Assembly (NCBI GenBank): GCA_902729315.2
Contig: LR746264.1
Location: forward strand, 2,886,878-2,906,877
Length of the DNA: 20,000 nt
Source: Spirodela intermedia
Lineage: Eukaryota; Streptophyta; Magnoliopsida; Alismatales; Araceae
Direction of reading: 5' to 3'
In this document: piece after piece, positions 1 to 8,532 of the stretch
Numbering within the stretch: position 1 is the stretch's first letter
How the letters are laid out: each line of letters opens with the position of its first letter
Program-made: the position numbers and the translations under genes
The notes under the pieces: model-generated
The model's database searches: none
The model's input: the letters and a program-made list of their open reading frames with translations, nothing else
Told to the model about the DNA's origin: nothing

Positions 1-1350
1 TGTGTTGTCAACAACAGTGGAATGAGAAAGAGAGGGCGTGTTGATTGTGTGGGAAGGGGGGGAAAGATGGAGAACTATATTACCTACGATAGATGAATGA
101 GAGGGAGAGGGAGGCCAAGCGTAGGGTTAACAAGATTTTCTCTTCCTCGTTAACAGACCACCGCAAAGACGTGTCTTCAGGTCATTCGGCGTCTGCCTCC
201 CCTTTGCTGATCGGTTCTGGGCGACACGTGAGCCTTTTTAGCACTAATGAGATTTCCTGACGACCGTTCATTGAGCAGAGAACAGTTCATTTCTTGGTCT
301 AAATCGTGATTATTGTTGAATAATCTCTTCTTTAATATATGGACTCCCACGTTATGTTTTCTTGGAGGGAAGTAACGCCTTGATGTTTCTTGACCGTGAG
401 GTGTCTCAGATTGAATCCCCATGCCCGCCTTCCTCTTCGATCGGTGTTCACTCCTGATCAAGACCAATCACCGTCGGCCTCGAATTGCACCGGCGGTCTA
501 CCCGTGACCCAGCTCCAACACCCTCACGGTCCGGCGTCCACAGACGCCGTCACTCGAAGATCACGTGGGAACTGGAAAGTTCTCCGGCAGATCTCTTGAT
601 TGCCGAGGTGCCCCCAGCGCCGGAGGGGAAGTCAATACCCCGGCTCTCTCTCTCTCAATCTATCTATCTATTTACTTATCTATCCCTCCCAGAGAAAAAC
701 GGGGCAACATTCCAAGGGAAGGGGTGTCGAGACTGACTGCGACTCCCCAACCGCTTCTCCTTCTCTACCATTAATAATTCTCCCGGCTAGGAGGGGCGAC
801 GCTTCTGACTCCAAAGAGCGCACCTTGGAAAAAGAAACGACGCCCCCATTCAAGGCCTTCACCAGGGCTGGTGTAAAGCCCGACAAGAGAAATCTGGATT
901 CCCACTGCAGGAGAAAACGTGAGCAGATAGTGAAGCCTGAGGCCCCCCCCACCGCCTTCCCCATCTGGGCCAAACCGAACCCCACCATGAGAAGAAAGGC
1001 CATTACAGATTCATTTGAAGCCATTAACCCCTTCCCCTCACATGCATGTCTCCGTCTAGGTTCTCTTCACCTGGTCGACTCTCTCTGTCTCTGTCTCCCT
1101 CTCTCGGTTCTCCCCCTTCTTCTGTTATTTGTTACATGGAGAGGGGGATGGAAAAGAGGGTTGCCCATCTTGACTGAGTCCAGTGAGATTGTGGTTCGAC
1201 AAATGGGCGAACACAAGGATGGATGTCTTCATTTTGGTTCCTCCTCGGCGGGCAGCGAGTCAACCTCCCTCCGCGCTGTGAGCCCTACCCTTTTTCGCTG
1301 ATCGTGAAAGGCCGACCTCCCACCCGCTCGTACAGTTCGTCCACTCTTTA
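1..1350. other. No gene recognised; mixed low-complexity flank
   Basis: I see no supported gene here. The longer open frames (for example 600-1301 on the + strand and 680-1024 on the - strand) overlap one another, have compositionally biased translations and match no protein family I recognise. The stretch contains pyrimidine-rich patches, including an imperfect TCTA-type microsatellite at about 657-685 and CT-rich runs near 1080-1110. It is more GC-rich than the transposon block to the right. It could be an untranslated region, an intron or an intergenic flank of a gene outside the window. Confidence 0.5.
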
Positions 1351-1354
1351 CTCG

Positions 1355-1451
1355 AAGAGCACGGCGACCGAATTATGCACTGTTGCTCACTGTTCGCCTA
1401 TTTTATCTGGAAACATAGAAGGCCGTGCTCTTTGCTTCCAAGAGCACGGCC
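1355..1451. repeat. Perfect 12-bp hairpin plus a third copy of its arm
   Basis: GGCCGTGCTCTT at 1421-1432 is followed by a 7-nt loop and by its exact reverse complement AAGAGCACGGCC at 1440-1451. A third copy of the arm core, AAGAGCACGGC, lies in direct orientation at 1355-1365. A perfect 12-bp GC-rich stem with a 7-nt loop would be stable in RNA or single-stranded DNA. Its role is unknown. It could be a footprint of a small inverted-repeat element or a chance structure. Confidence 0.8.
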
Positions 1452-1471
1452 AAATGGCTCGGGGCGGATTG

Positions 1472-1475
<4 letters not shown>

Positions 1476-1502
<27 letters not shown>
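1476..1502. repeat. (GA)n microsatellite
   Basis: An uninterrupted GA dinucleotide run of about 27 bases. GA/CT runs are common in plant promoters and 5' untranslated regions and can bind BBR/BPC GAGA-binding proteins. No adjacent gene is evident here, so a regulatory role is only possible. Confidence 0.9.
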
Positions 1503-2420
1503 GAAGGGAGGTGAATTGAGAAGACACTGGGATCTCTCACGGACGAGACTTGTCGTTCGAAACCCACTGCATTAAATTACATAGGACGATCTTCGTTTCA
1601 AAATCAACATTTAAAGCTCTCCCTCTCTCCCTCCCCCAGAAAAGATTGCGTCCGCGTAAGTCGTGTTTTCCCATGGAGAGCAGTTTCTCCGAGAAATTGG
1701 TGGGGGGACAAGATGGCCAATCTGGGTTCTATAATATGGGGAGTAGGTTTATCCGGTGTGTAGGGTATGCGGGAGGGGGAAGGCTCTCAGAGAAGGAAGA
1801 TACTCTCTCCATGGGAGACGTGCAGTCTCTCTACAGACAAGAAAATGCAGTCAAGGCAAGCTACACCTAGACTAGTCCCTCTCCACCTCTCTCTCTCTCT
1901 CTCCCTATCTCTCTTCTCCTCTCCAAGTCCGTGCCCATCGTGTGTTATCTTCTCAAGGAGAATAGTTTTCTCCCTCGGAAGCCAAAGGGAACGCCGACAG
2001 CCACCCTCCGAAAGGCTAACCCTAAGTTGTCCAATTCACAAGCAAGAGCAGCGCCAGAAAGACTCGGTTCCTGTAGCCGCTTACGGAGGCAGCGAAGAAG
2101 AAGATGAGAAAGAAGGTCACACGTCAAGCTAGGAATCTCCAGAACCGGCGAGCCCTAGAAAACCAGGAGACCGTGCGTTAACCTCCCACATGGCCCCGAC
2201 GCCAAGGCGGCCGCTACTGCCTACGTTCTATCTTCCAAAGCCTTCACAGTAACATCATTGTTGCACCTTATTTCTCATTTATTAGACATCCACGTTGAAC
2301 AATTAGACCGTATTTTACTCAACTAATAAATAACAAAAATTTTCAGACTTTGTATCTTCAAGCAAACGCTTAAATAGGGACTTAATTTCGCAGAATCAGT
2401 GGGGATGTAACTGGCTCGAC
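1503..2420. other. No gene recognised; CT microsatellite inside
   Basis: Nothing coding can be supported here. A pure CT run occupies about 1887-1903, near the + strand frame 1767-2132, whose translation is mostly Ser/Leu from that run. The GC content falls after about 2230 into an AT-rich stretch. If the ATG at 2421 is a real start, 2230-2420 would be its promoter, 5' untranslated region or a preceding intron; the sequence TTTCGCAG just before 2397 could serve as a splice acceptor. None of this is decisive. Confidence 0.4.
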
Positions 2421-2524
2421 ATGGCGAGTCTCTTTCGTCCAAGATTCACAGGATTTAATCTCCTGTGTACACGACCACTTGCAGCTGCTAGCTCATCAGA
2501 TCATGGCCGGGTCCAAGAAACAAG
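2421..2524 (+). CDS. Candidate first exon with transit-peptide-like N-terminus (unidentified)
   Basis: The ATG at 2421 has a favourable context (G at -3 and G at +4). The first 30 or so residues begin MASLFRPRFTGFNLL and continue into Ala/Ser-rich sequence. They are rich in Arg, Ser, Ala and Leu and lack acidic residues until about residue 27, as expected of a plant mitochondrial or plastid targeting peptide. A possible splice donor (AAG/GTGTTG) follows position 2524; without splicing the frame stops at 2609. I do not recognise the protein, and no continuing exon is visible before the transposon block. It may be a gene interrupted by a very long intron, a truncated gene fragment, or a chance frame. 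Confidence 0.25.
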
Positions 2525-2649
2525 GTGTTGCTCTATAATCGGCCACAATGAACAGCAAAGAGGAGAGTGGGAGCAAGTGAGTTGGGCTCACTTCCCAAAC
2601 CAGGCATAGTCCAAACCAAGTGGGCACAAACAAGCACATTCTTGTTGGG

Positions 2650-2757
2650 CTGGAATTTAAGCAGTATATTAGACCTGTTATTGTCCTGCAATTTAAGGAG
2701 TTTATTAGATATGTTTATGGGCTGGAAATTGAGTACTGGATCTGGTTTTGGATCCAG
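2650..2757. repeat. 36-bp tandem repeat, about 2.5 to 3 units
   Basis: Units begin at 2650, 2686 and 2722 with CTGgAATTtAAG-type starts, giving an exact 36-bp period. The first two units agree over most of their length and the third decays after about 15 bases. Because 36 is a multiple of three, the open frame 2567-2941 shows this as degenerate 12-residue repeats, but I have no other evidence that the frame is translated. Confidence 0.65.
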
Positions 2758-2783
2758 GATAAAAAGATTTATATCGGGTAAAA

Positions 2784-2905
2784 GGATCTATCCGTTACGC
2801 CGAGTGAATCCAAGGCTTGCAGTCTCGGGCATGGGGGTGGGGACTTGGATCTATCAGTTACACCGTGGAATCAGAAATCTACGGACTGTCGGGTATGTGG
2901 ACGAA
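2784..2905. repeat. 63-bp imperfect tandem duplication
   Basis: Two units start with GGATCTATC at 2784 and 2847. They share the blocks GTTAC(G/A)CCG, a GAATC block and a GTC(T/G)CGGG-type block, giving a period of about 63 bp. It sits directly after the 36-bp tandem array, so 2650-2905 is a small cluster of minisatellite-like duplications of unknown role. Confidence 0.6.
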
Positions 2906-3012
2906 TTGATTATCTGTTTTACCACAAGCATCTGCATGTAGAGCAAAACTAACTGACGCTCATTAGCGTTACATATGGCATATTTCGACCCAATGATCAC
3001 CATTTGAATATT

Positions 3013-3060
3013 TATATATATATATATATGGTGGCAATTCTGGCCAAAACCCTAATCGCT
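3013..3060 (+). promoter_or_regulatory. Possible core promoter: TA-rich box then telo-box
   Basis: An alternating TA run at about 3013-3029 is followed some 20 bases later by AAACCCTAA (within 3046-3056), the plant telo-box found near transcription starts of translation-related and cell-cycle genes. This is followed by CT-rich sequence resembling a 5' untranslated region. The arrangement resembles a plant core promoter. No convincing coding region follows; the first well-placed ATG (3228) opens only 17 codons. Confidence 0.3.
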
Positions 3061-3227
3061 CTCTTGAATTCCTCTTCAATTTCTTTGAAAAAGGGGGTCG
3101 ACCGCGAAGAGAAGGGGGAATAGCTCAACGGACGATCACGGATGGCACTGCTTCCTATTTGATTCATAAAGGGAAGGGAAATTCAATCGTGTCGGGCCCC
3201 TCTTAATCTCTTCATCTGGTTTGAGCT

Positions 3228-3281
3228 ATGGCTGATCGCAGAAAAGAGGGAAACGAGGATTGGGTGGAAGCAAAGAAATGA
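3228..3281 (+). CDS. 17-codon small ORF (speculative)
   Basis: ATGGCT at 3228 has a strong plant start context (GCT second codon). It encodes a charged 17-residue peptide (MADRRKEGNEDWVEAKK) and stops at TGA 3279-3281. It lies about 170 bases after the telo-box. It could be an upstream ORF or the start of an exon, but I see neither a family match nor a clear splice donor, and chance is the simplest explanation. Confidence 0.12.
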   Translation: MADRRKEGNEDWVEAKK

Positions 3282-3959
3282 CGAAGAAACTGCTTCACAT
3301 CCTTCCAGCATAGAAGAAATCTCAAGTATCCATCTTCTTCACGCGGTTGCAACAAGATATCTCTTACCTTCGTCCTCTGAATTCACCTGCAACGAGGAAG
3401 CTATCTTAGAAGAAAACAATGCCTACTTTCTGTGTTCATGTCGCCAGTGAAGAAATTCAAGCCTCCATTCTGTGCTTGATCCAGTTGATATGAAATCGAC
3501 ATCTTCGTCCAGTACTAAGCCAACAAAGATATAAATCCAAGATATGACGTTGCTGCCCGAGTCACTCAAAAAGAAAAGGGAAAAATAAAGGGGAGAAGAT
3601 TATCAAAATTCATCAAATCACTGCATTCTAGTTGATCCTACAAAGAGGAATGCGTGAAGAGAAGTTGAGCCCAATAGTCTTATTCAAAAATGATGGTCCT
3701 CATCCCAAGCCTGCGGAAAAAGAGAATCGTCTTCCGCTAGGGTCAATTCTCACCACCATCTCATTAAGTTCAAGTTATTGAAATTTGGGTACTCCTCGAT
3801 AGAACCTTTAATCTAAAAAAGAGAGAATTGGACATTTCTCTATCTAGTCATCTACAGCCATGTAATCTAGAAAGAAATTTTGAGGTAATCCTGCGTGAGA
3901 CGGAACCGTTAAATTTAATATGTTGTTGATGTGGATGATTCTAAGGAGATGTGGGAGAT
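3282..3959. other. No gene recognised; transcript-like or degraded repeat sequence
   Basis: Stops occur in all frames. The region contains loosely repeated purine-rich phrases, such as GAAGAAATCTCAAG near 3315 and GAAGAAATTCAAG near 3450. Its composition is intermediate between the GC-richer left flank and the AT-rich transposon block. It may be the untranslated part of a gene or old transposon sequence, but neither can be shown. Confidence 0.4.
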
Positions 3960-4979
3960 TAAATAAAATGCTGAAGATCACGAGCGGAAGCAAGGTAGGA
4001 ACGAACAATTTGGGCAAACCTACAGGCACAGGGTGCTCGAAATATAATAAAATAAATCCGAGTTATCATGGGTTTTGGTCATCCAATATTAGAAAGGTGG
4101 GCTATCATATGGACACTTGGCAGCAGTCGCAAGACGAATATATTAAATAAGCAAATGAAGACTGCGAGAAGGGCGAGGAATTACCCACTAGGGAAAGACT
4201 TCACCTGCTGATGCACTGATCATGAACTGAAGCAAGAAATAGGAGAAGCGGCTGGAGAGAGGCTGTCCGGGGTCCATAGATGTCGTGCTGGTTGCGGACG
4301 ATCTCCAGCAAGCAGAACGAAGGCAATAGTGATGGGTCAGGATGGTACAGCCCAGATGATGTTATGCGAACAACCTGAATCGGCAAGATGGCAGTAATTA
4401 AGGGAGAGAAGGTGGCTAGTGGTGGGGCGGAGGCAAAGAAGGCGAGCGGTGGCAGGACGAAGGCAAAGAAGGTGACTGGTGGCAGGGCGGAGGCAGAGAA
4501 GGCAGCTGGTGGTGGCAGTAATGTTGAAGGTGGCGGCGGCAGTGAAGAAAGTTGGCGACGACGGCAAATGAATGCATCGTCGGCACCAGTGGTGGAATGG
4601 CAGAGCTCCAACTGGGAGCAGCAGATTCCTCTCAACTAACACTACTGGGGCCAAGGGTCCTCTCGACCAGCCCTACTAGGGTGACGGGGTCATGTAGCCA
4701 ACTCCTATGGGCGCAGCGACAAACAAAACGCCGGCCTCTTACTCTTCAAAAATCAAGTTCTACCTCTAGGGCAATAGATCAGGCCTTAAAAAGGCCTACA
4801 TGAAAAAAAAAAACGGATAATGGGCTCAACGAGCCCAGAAGTGAAAATGAGCCCACTCATAATAAATGAATTTGTTGGAGTTGAGACAGGTCTGTCGGCA
4901 TCTGAATTTGCAGTGGGCTTTCAGGGTCCACATTATACTAGGTTAAGCTCGGTTTGCCTATAGGACTTGTCCTTCATCA
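3960..4979. repeat. Repeat family A, copy 1 (whole)
   Basis: This segment of about 1 kb is repeated in direct orientation in a second, interrupted copy: 3960-4600 matches about 6031-6700, and 4602-4979 matches 16490-16836. Shared blocks include TTATCATGGGTTTTGGTCATCCAATATTA near 4060 and 6135, GATGCA(C/T)TGATCA near 4210 and 6270, and AAAATGAGCCCACT near 4845 and 16705. The two copies flank about 1 kb of unrelated sequence (4980-6030), so A could be the long terminal repeats of a non-autonomous retrotransposon, perhaps on the - strand. I could not fix clean TG/CA ends or a target duplication. The + frame 4388-4639 and the Pro-rich - frames here are translations of the minisatellite inside it. 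Confidence 0.7.
4411..4520. repeat. 30-bp minisatellite within repeat A copy 1
   Basis: Three full units, 4411-4440, 4441-4470 and 4471-4500, plus a partial unit from 4501, all follow the pattern GGnGnCnnGTGGnnGGnCGnAGGCAnAGAA. A decayed form of the same array is present in the second A copy at about 6454-6600. The unit is a multiple of three, so the + frame shows a degenerate decapeptide rich in Gly, Lys and Ala, and the - frames show Pro/Ala/Leu repeats. No gene is implied. Confidence 0.85.
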
Positions 4980-6030
4980 TCTCTCTCCTTGTCTACAGAA
5001 CTCGACTTTGTCGAGTGAAGGGGTGGCATATTGTTGTAGTGCTCCTACTTGCAAGGATCAAGTTGGCATAGAACCTACTCTGTGATCTATGAGTCATGTA
5101 TTGGCGAATGATCCTTCCAATGAATCAGAAATATGTGATGCCCACTACCATCAATAAAAATCACGTAGCTAATATATCTTCTACTTGCTCATGTCACTTT
5201 CAAAGAATATATGGTGGACAATTAAGTGGGCTGTCACTTGGAAATATAAGATTTAGCTCACATAGCTCACTAGGTATATTGGGTGATCTATGATAAGCAA
5301 CAAGATCTGTGATATTAATGGGTAAATTTCTCTCTGAGGTTAACTTTTATTTTAGCCCAAATTTCTACAAGTTATTGACCTCTACATTCTAATAGATGAT
5401 CTATATTCTGTCAATACGTTTTAGGAGGTCCTACTAGCCTCAAGTCAAAAAGTCTAATCTTTCTAGCCTTTAACATGTCATACCACCACAAGCAATTATC
5501 CATGGTAGCCTCACAATCAAAAAATAAATCTTAAGATTTTAAGAGCCCTCAAATGTGGAATGTTGACCCAAACATATTATTAGTAATTTTTGGGTTCTGA
5601 AGGTTCATCATAAAACGTACTCCTATAGTAGTTGTCTCTAGAAGGTTTTGGGCTCTAGGTAACTCAAAAGGAGGAGATGTGTGTCAGTCAAGAGAGCTGT
5701 CCTGTTCTCTTTTGGCTACCAATTCTATGATCAATGGTATTTAACATATCAATAATTTTTTTGACCCATGGAGGTGCACCATCCTTCATCTCAAGATCTG
5801 GGCGATCCTCTTATGCTAAATATTCATGTCTGGACCTATGAGACATGGGGTAAGATATGCAAAGTCTAGTTAGTATGAGGTAATAAATACATATGTATGT
5901 GCCCTACAGCCTAATGCTTTAAGATCAAATGATGCAAATAATACAAATGACATGTGAGAGGGAAAATAAAATGCAATAGACACCAAAATTTAAATAATAA
6001 AATTAATAAAGAAGAATTAAAAATTCAAAT
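4980..6030. other. AT-rich spacer between the two A copies; no gene
   Basis: About 1 kb of sequence with stops in all frames. The longest frame (5096-5293) has no recognisable protein content. Because it lies between two directly repeated A copies, it could be the internal region of a non-autonomous LTR element. I see no convincing primer-binding site next to 4979 and no polypurine tract next to 6030, so this remains an inference. Confidence 0.4.
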
Positions 6031-6770
6031 ACAAGGTCAGACATCTAATGAGCAGGAGCAAGTTAGGAATAGGCATTTTAGGCAAATCACAAGGTGTAGG
6101 GTGCTAAAAAATGTGATAAAGTAAATTCAAGTTATCATGGGTTTTGATCATCCAATATTAAAAAAGTAGTTATCCTACAAATGCTATGCAATAATCACAA
6201 GAAGAACTAGATGATAGTCACAAGAATATTGAGGGATTAACAATTAGGGAGGAACGTTGCCTAGTGATGCATTGATCAGGAGTTGTAATGAGAGAGGGGA
6301 AATGGCTAAAGAGAGGTTGTTTGAGGTTGGTGGATATCATTCTGGTCATGAACAGCCTCTAGCAAGTAAGATGAAGGCAATGGCATTGCATCATGATACA
6401 GTCTAGATGATGATGTATGAATGACTTGAATTTGCAAGATGACAACAATTGAAGGGCAAGGTGGCCAGTGACAGGGCAGAGCTGGAGAAGGTGGTTGGTG
6501 GTAAGGCAAAAGTAGAGAAGGTGGCCAGTGGAAGATAAGGAAGATTGTTGGTGGTGGGGTGGAGGCAAAGAAGACAGCCAATGGTGGGGAGGAAGTAAAG
6601 GAGGAGAAAATGGCAATAGTGTTGACGGTGGTGGTGGGAGTGAATGAGGTAGTGGCGATGACAAATGAATGTGTTGGTGATAGTGATGAAGAAAGTGGAG
6701 GCGGCAGCATAAAAGATGATGGCAACAATGATGGCGACAATAGTGTAATAATGAAGTTGTTGGTCCCTAG
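6031..6770. repeat. Repeat family A, copy 2, left part
   Basis: This matches 3960-4600 with many substitutions, mostly C to T and G to A relative to copy 1, as expected of an old methylated repeat. It includes the decayed 30-bp minisatellite at about 6454-6600 and a GAT/GGC-rich simple stretch at 6640-6760. The match to copy 1 then stops and resumes about 9.7 kb away at 16490, so this copy was split by a later insertion. Confidence 0.7.
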
Positions 6771-6780
6771 ATGACTAAAT

Positions 6781-6807
6781 AATTCAAGAGGGGGGGGGGG
6801 TTGAATT
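6781..6807. repeat. G11 tract enclosed by a 7-bp inverted repeat
   Basis: AATTCAA at 6781-6787 and TTGAATT at 6801-6807 are perfect inverted repeats. They enclose a loop that contains eleven consecutive G (6790-6800). It lies at the left end of insert D and may be part of that element's terminal structure. Confidence 0.8.
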
Positions 6808-6960
6808 GACTTTTCAATTTTTCTTCTTCTTAAGTATAATTATTTTTATTTTATTTTATTTTATCTATTAATATCTCATTTATATCTCTATATTAATATA
6901 TAAATAAAAAATAAAATAACAAAATATACTTCACTCTAGATTTTAGAGTGGTTTAGTTGA

Positions 6961-6965
6961 CTTTG
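6961..6965. repeat. Target-site duplication (left) of the copia element
   Basis: CTTTG immediately before the 5' LTR. The same five bases immediately follow the 3' LTR at 15202-15206. A 5-bp duplication is normal for Ty1/copia integration and fixes both ends of the element. Confidence 0.9.
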
Positions 6966-7255
6966 TGTTAAGAAAATTTAAGATGACTTGATAATAGTGA
7001 AACAAAGTAATTATGAATTGACTATTCAGCCAATTAGAAGAGAGAATGACAACTCATCAAATCACTTAAAATAAGAAACCACTAATCCAACGGTTATTAA
7101 AGATTGACGTACCAACATTCACTAATCCAACAGTTTTAAATCAAAACCTTATAAATAGAATATTGTAAATAGAAAGCAATTTGATGTAATTCCTTTTTCT
7201 ATTCATCTCTTCCATAATTTCTTTCTCTCTCTCTCCTCTTCTTGAATTCTTCACA
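6966..7255 (+). repeat. copia 5' LTR
   Basis: This 290-bp LTR starts TGTTAAG and ends TTCACA, the same ends as the 3' LTR. A TATA-type box TATAAATA lies at 7150-7157 and a CT-rich stretch precedes the 3' end. It is about 66 bp longer than the 3' LTR. The extra segment contains a near-perfect direct repeat CACTAATCCAAC(G/A)GTT (about 7080 and 7120), so the length difference probably reflects a deletion in the 3' LTR or an early gain here. Confidence 0.93.
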
Positions 7256-7272
7256 TGGTATTAGAGCAATAG
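7256..7272 (+). other. Primer-binding site
   Basis: TGGTATTAGAGCAATAG directly follows the 5' LTR. It corresponds to the usual plant copia site TGGTATCAGAGC, complementary to the 3' end of initiator methionine tRNA, with one C-to-T change. Confidence 0.92.
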
Positions 7273-7280
7273 AGGATCAA

Positions 7281-8055
7281 ATGACTACATTGATGAGATC
7301 ACTCAACTCTATATCTCAAGCAATGATAGCTTCTATGGTCTAAGCTTCAATTGGCTGTTCCCATTAGATTAATCTTGTGCCATGATCACCATGTAAAATT
7401 TGGTGGCACCATGATTAGCATGTATTGGGTTTTATTCTTTCCTCTCTTTTTGAATATGTACTCTCAAATATTGGACAGAAGAATACTACAAAAGAAATGT
7501 GGGATGTAATAGAAACAACATATTTGTCAAAAGGAAAATCAAGAATTATGAACCTTTAAAAAAGATTCCACAATGCTAATAAGGGAGACATGACTATTGA
7601 TCATTACATTAAGATGTTTAAAAATATAGTAGAGGAATTGTCATATACAGGACATTTGGTTGATGATGCATTAATGATTTTTGCATTTCTTAGAAGACTC
7701 AGTACCTCTTACATTTCATTCACCGTACGTATCAATGCAAATCTATATCATTTCACATTTGAAGAGATAATAGCCGAATTAAAGGCTCATGACGTAATTT
7801 ATGTATTTCATCAGATTCAAAATACCAATAGTCTAGCTCCTGCAGGCAACAGTGTTCAACTTTATTCATCTCAAATTCAAAATAAAGGAAATTGGCAATG
7901 GCAAAATAGAGGAAGTAAGGATCAGAAGAAATAGGAATTGACAACCTCAGTGCCAAATATGCTCACAATTTAGACACCGAGGTAAGGAGTACAAAGAAAA
8001 ATATTCTGATAATTTTTATGCATTGAGTAAAAGCAATCTTGCACCTGAATAGAAT
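7281..8055 (+). pseudogene. copia gag remnant (UBN2/Retrotran_gag domain and zinc knuckle)
   Basis: The capsid-like part of the polyprotein. The frame opens at the ATG at 7281 but is soon broken. The clearest open piece, 7590-7934, carries the UBN2-type pattern: a Met-Thr-x-x-x-Tyr-x-x-Met-Phe-Lys helix, then a GHLVDDALM segment and FEEIIAELKAHD near its end. Just after a stop at about 7932, a zinc knuckle is recognisable at 7951-7992 (C-x2-C-x4-H), but the fourth ligand, normally Cys, is now Tyr at 7990-7992. Stops at about 7558 and 7932 and frame changes make it non-functional. Confidence 0.88.
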
Positions 8056-8067
8056 CAAGACAACTTA

Positions 8068-8532
8068 GTGACTCAATTTCCTCAAGCTGTACCACAAGCA
8101 TATATGATGAGCATTAGAAATATTTCTGAACCCTCTACTGCAATTGCTTGGTTTTCAAACAGTGGTGCAACACACTATATTACTCCTAATCAACATGTGA
8201 TAAATATGCCAACAAACTATCAAGGAATGGATCATCTCAAAATAGGTAATGGCTTAGGTTTCAAAATTCAATCTCTTGGTGATACTTCCTTAAAATCTTT
8301 CTCATTTTCACCAAAATTAAAAGATATTTTATATGTACTAGAGATCACTAGAAATTTATTATCAGTGAACAAGCTAATGACTGATATCAACATTTTTGTT
8401 GAATTTCATATTGATTATTGTCTTGTGATGGACAAGAAACCACACAACATCTTCCTCGAGGGAACAACTAAAGATGGGCTTCCTCAAAGAACTAATTTTC
8501 ACATGTGGCACAATAGACTTGAACATCCTTAG
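8068..8532 (+). pseudogene. copia protease and pre-integrase remnant
   Basis: An open piece of 154 residues. The protease active-site motif, normally Asp-Ser-Gly-Ala after a Trp-x-x, reads WFSNSGATHYIT with the catalytic Asp replaced by Asn at 8158-8160. Downstream ILYV...TRNLLSVNKL is the usual C-terminal protease block. The pre-integrase zinc motif follows as MWHNRLEHP, where the normal Gly of HxRLGHP is Glu, and a stop (8530-8532) follows at once. The Asp loss alone would abolish polyprotein cleavage. Confidence 0.9.

Larger units (their letters stand above)
6771..6965. mobile_element. Insert D, left flank of the copia element
   Basis: Non-coding sequence between the broken repeat A and the copia 5' LTR. 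It starts with the G-tract motif AATTCAAGAG(G)nTTGAATTGAC and ends in TTTAGAGTGGTTTAGTTGACTTTG, whose last five bases are the copia target duplication. The continuation after the copia element (15202 onward) reads on in the same style (CTTTGACCTACATCCACTTTC), so D is the older host of the copia insertion. Without the copia element D would be about 1.48 kb. Its class is unknown to me. Confidence 0.5.

Noticed and set aside
680-1024. 114-codon - frame starting with a hydrophobic segment
   Set aside because: The start could pass for a signal peptide, but nothing downstream resembles a known protein and the region lacks any other gene evidence.
600-1301. 233-codon + frame
   Set aside because: The translation is low-complexity around CT-rich stretches, matches no family, and is overlapped by an equally open - frame (680-1024); it looks like chance openness.
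2650-2905. CRISPR-like spaced repeats
   Set aside because: The repeats are tandem and imperfect without unique spacers, and the window is plant nuclear DNA.
4201-4654. Pro/Leu/Ala-rich - frames resembling an extensin-like protein
   Set aside because: They are translations of the 30-bp minisatellite inside repeat A, and the second A copy carries a similarly biased frame at 6306-6740.
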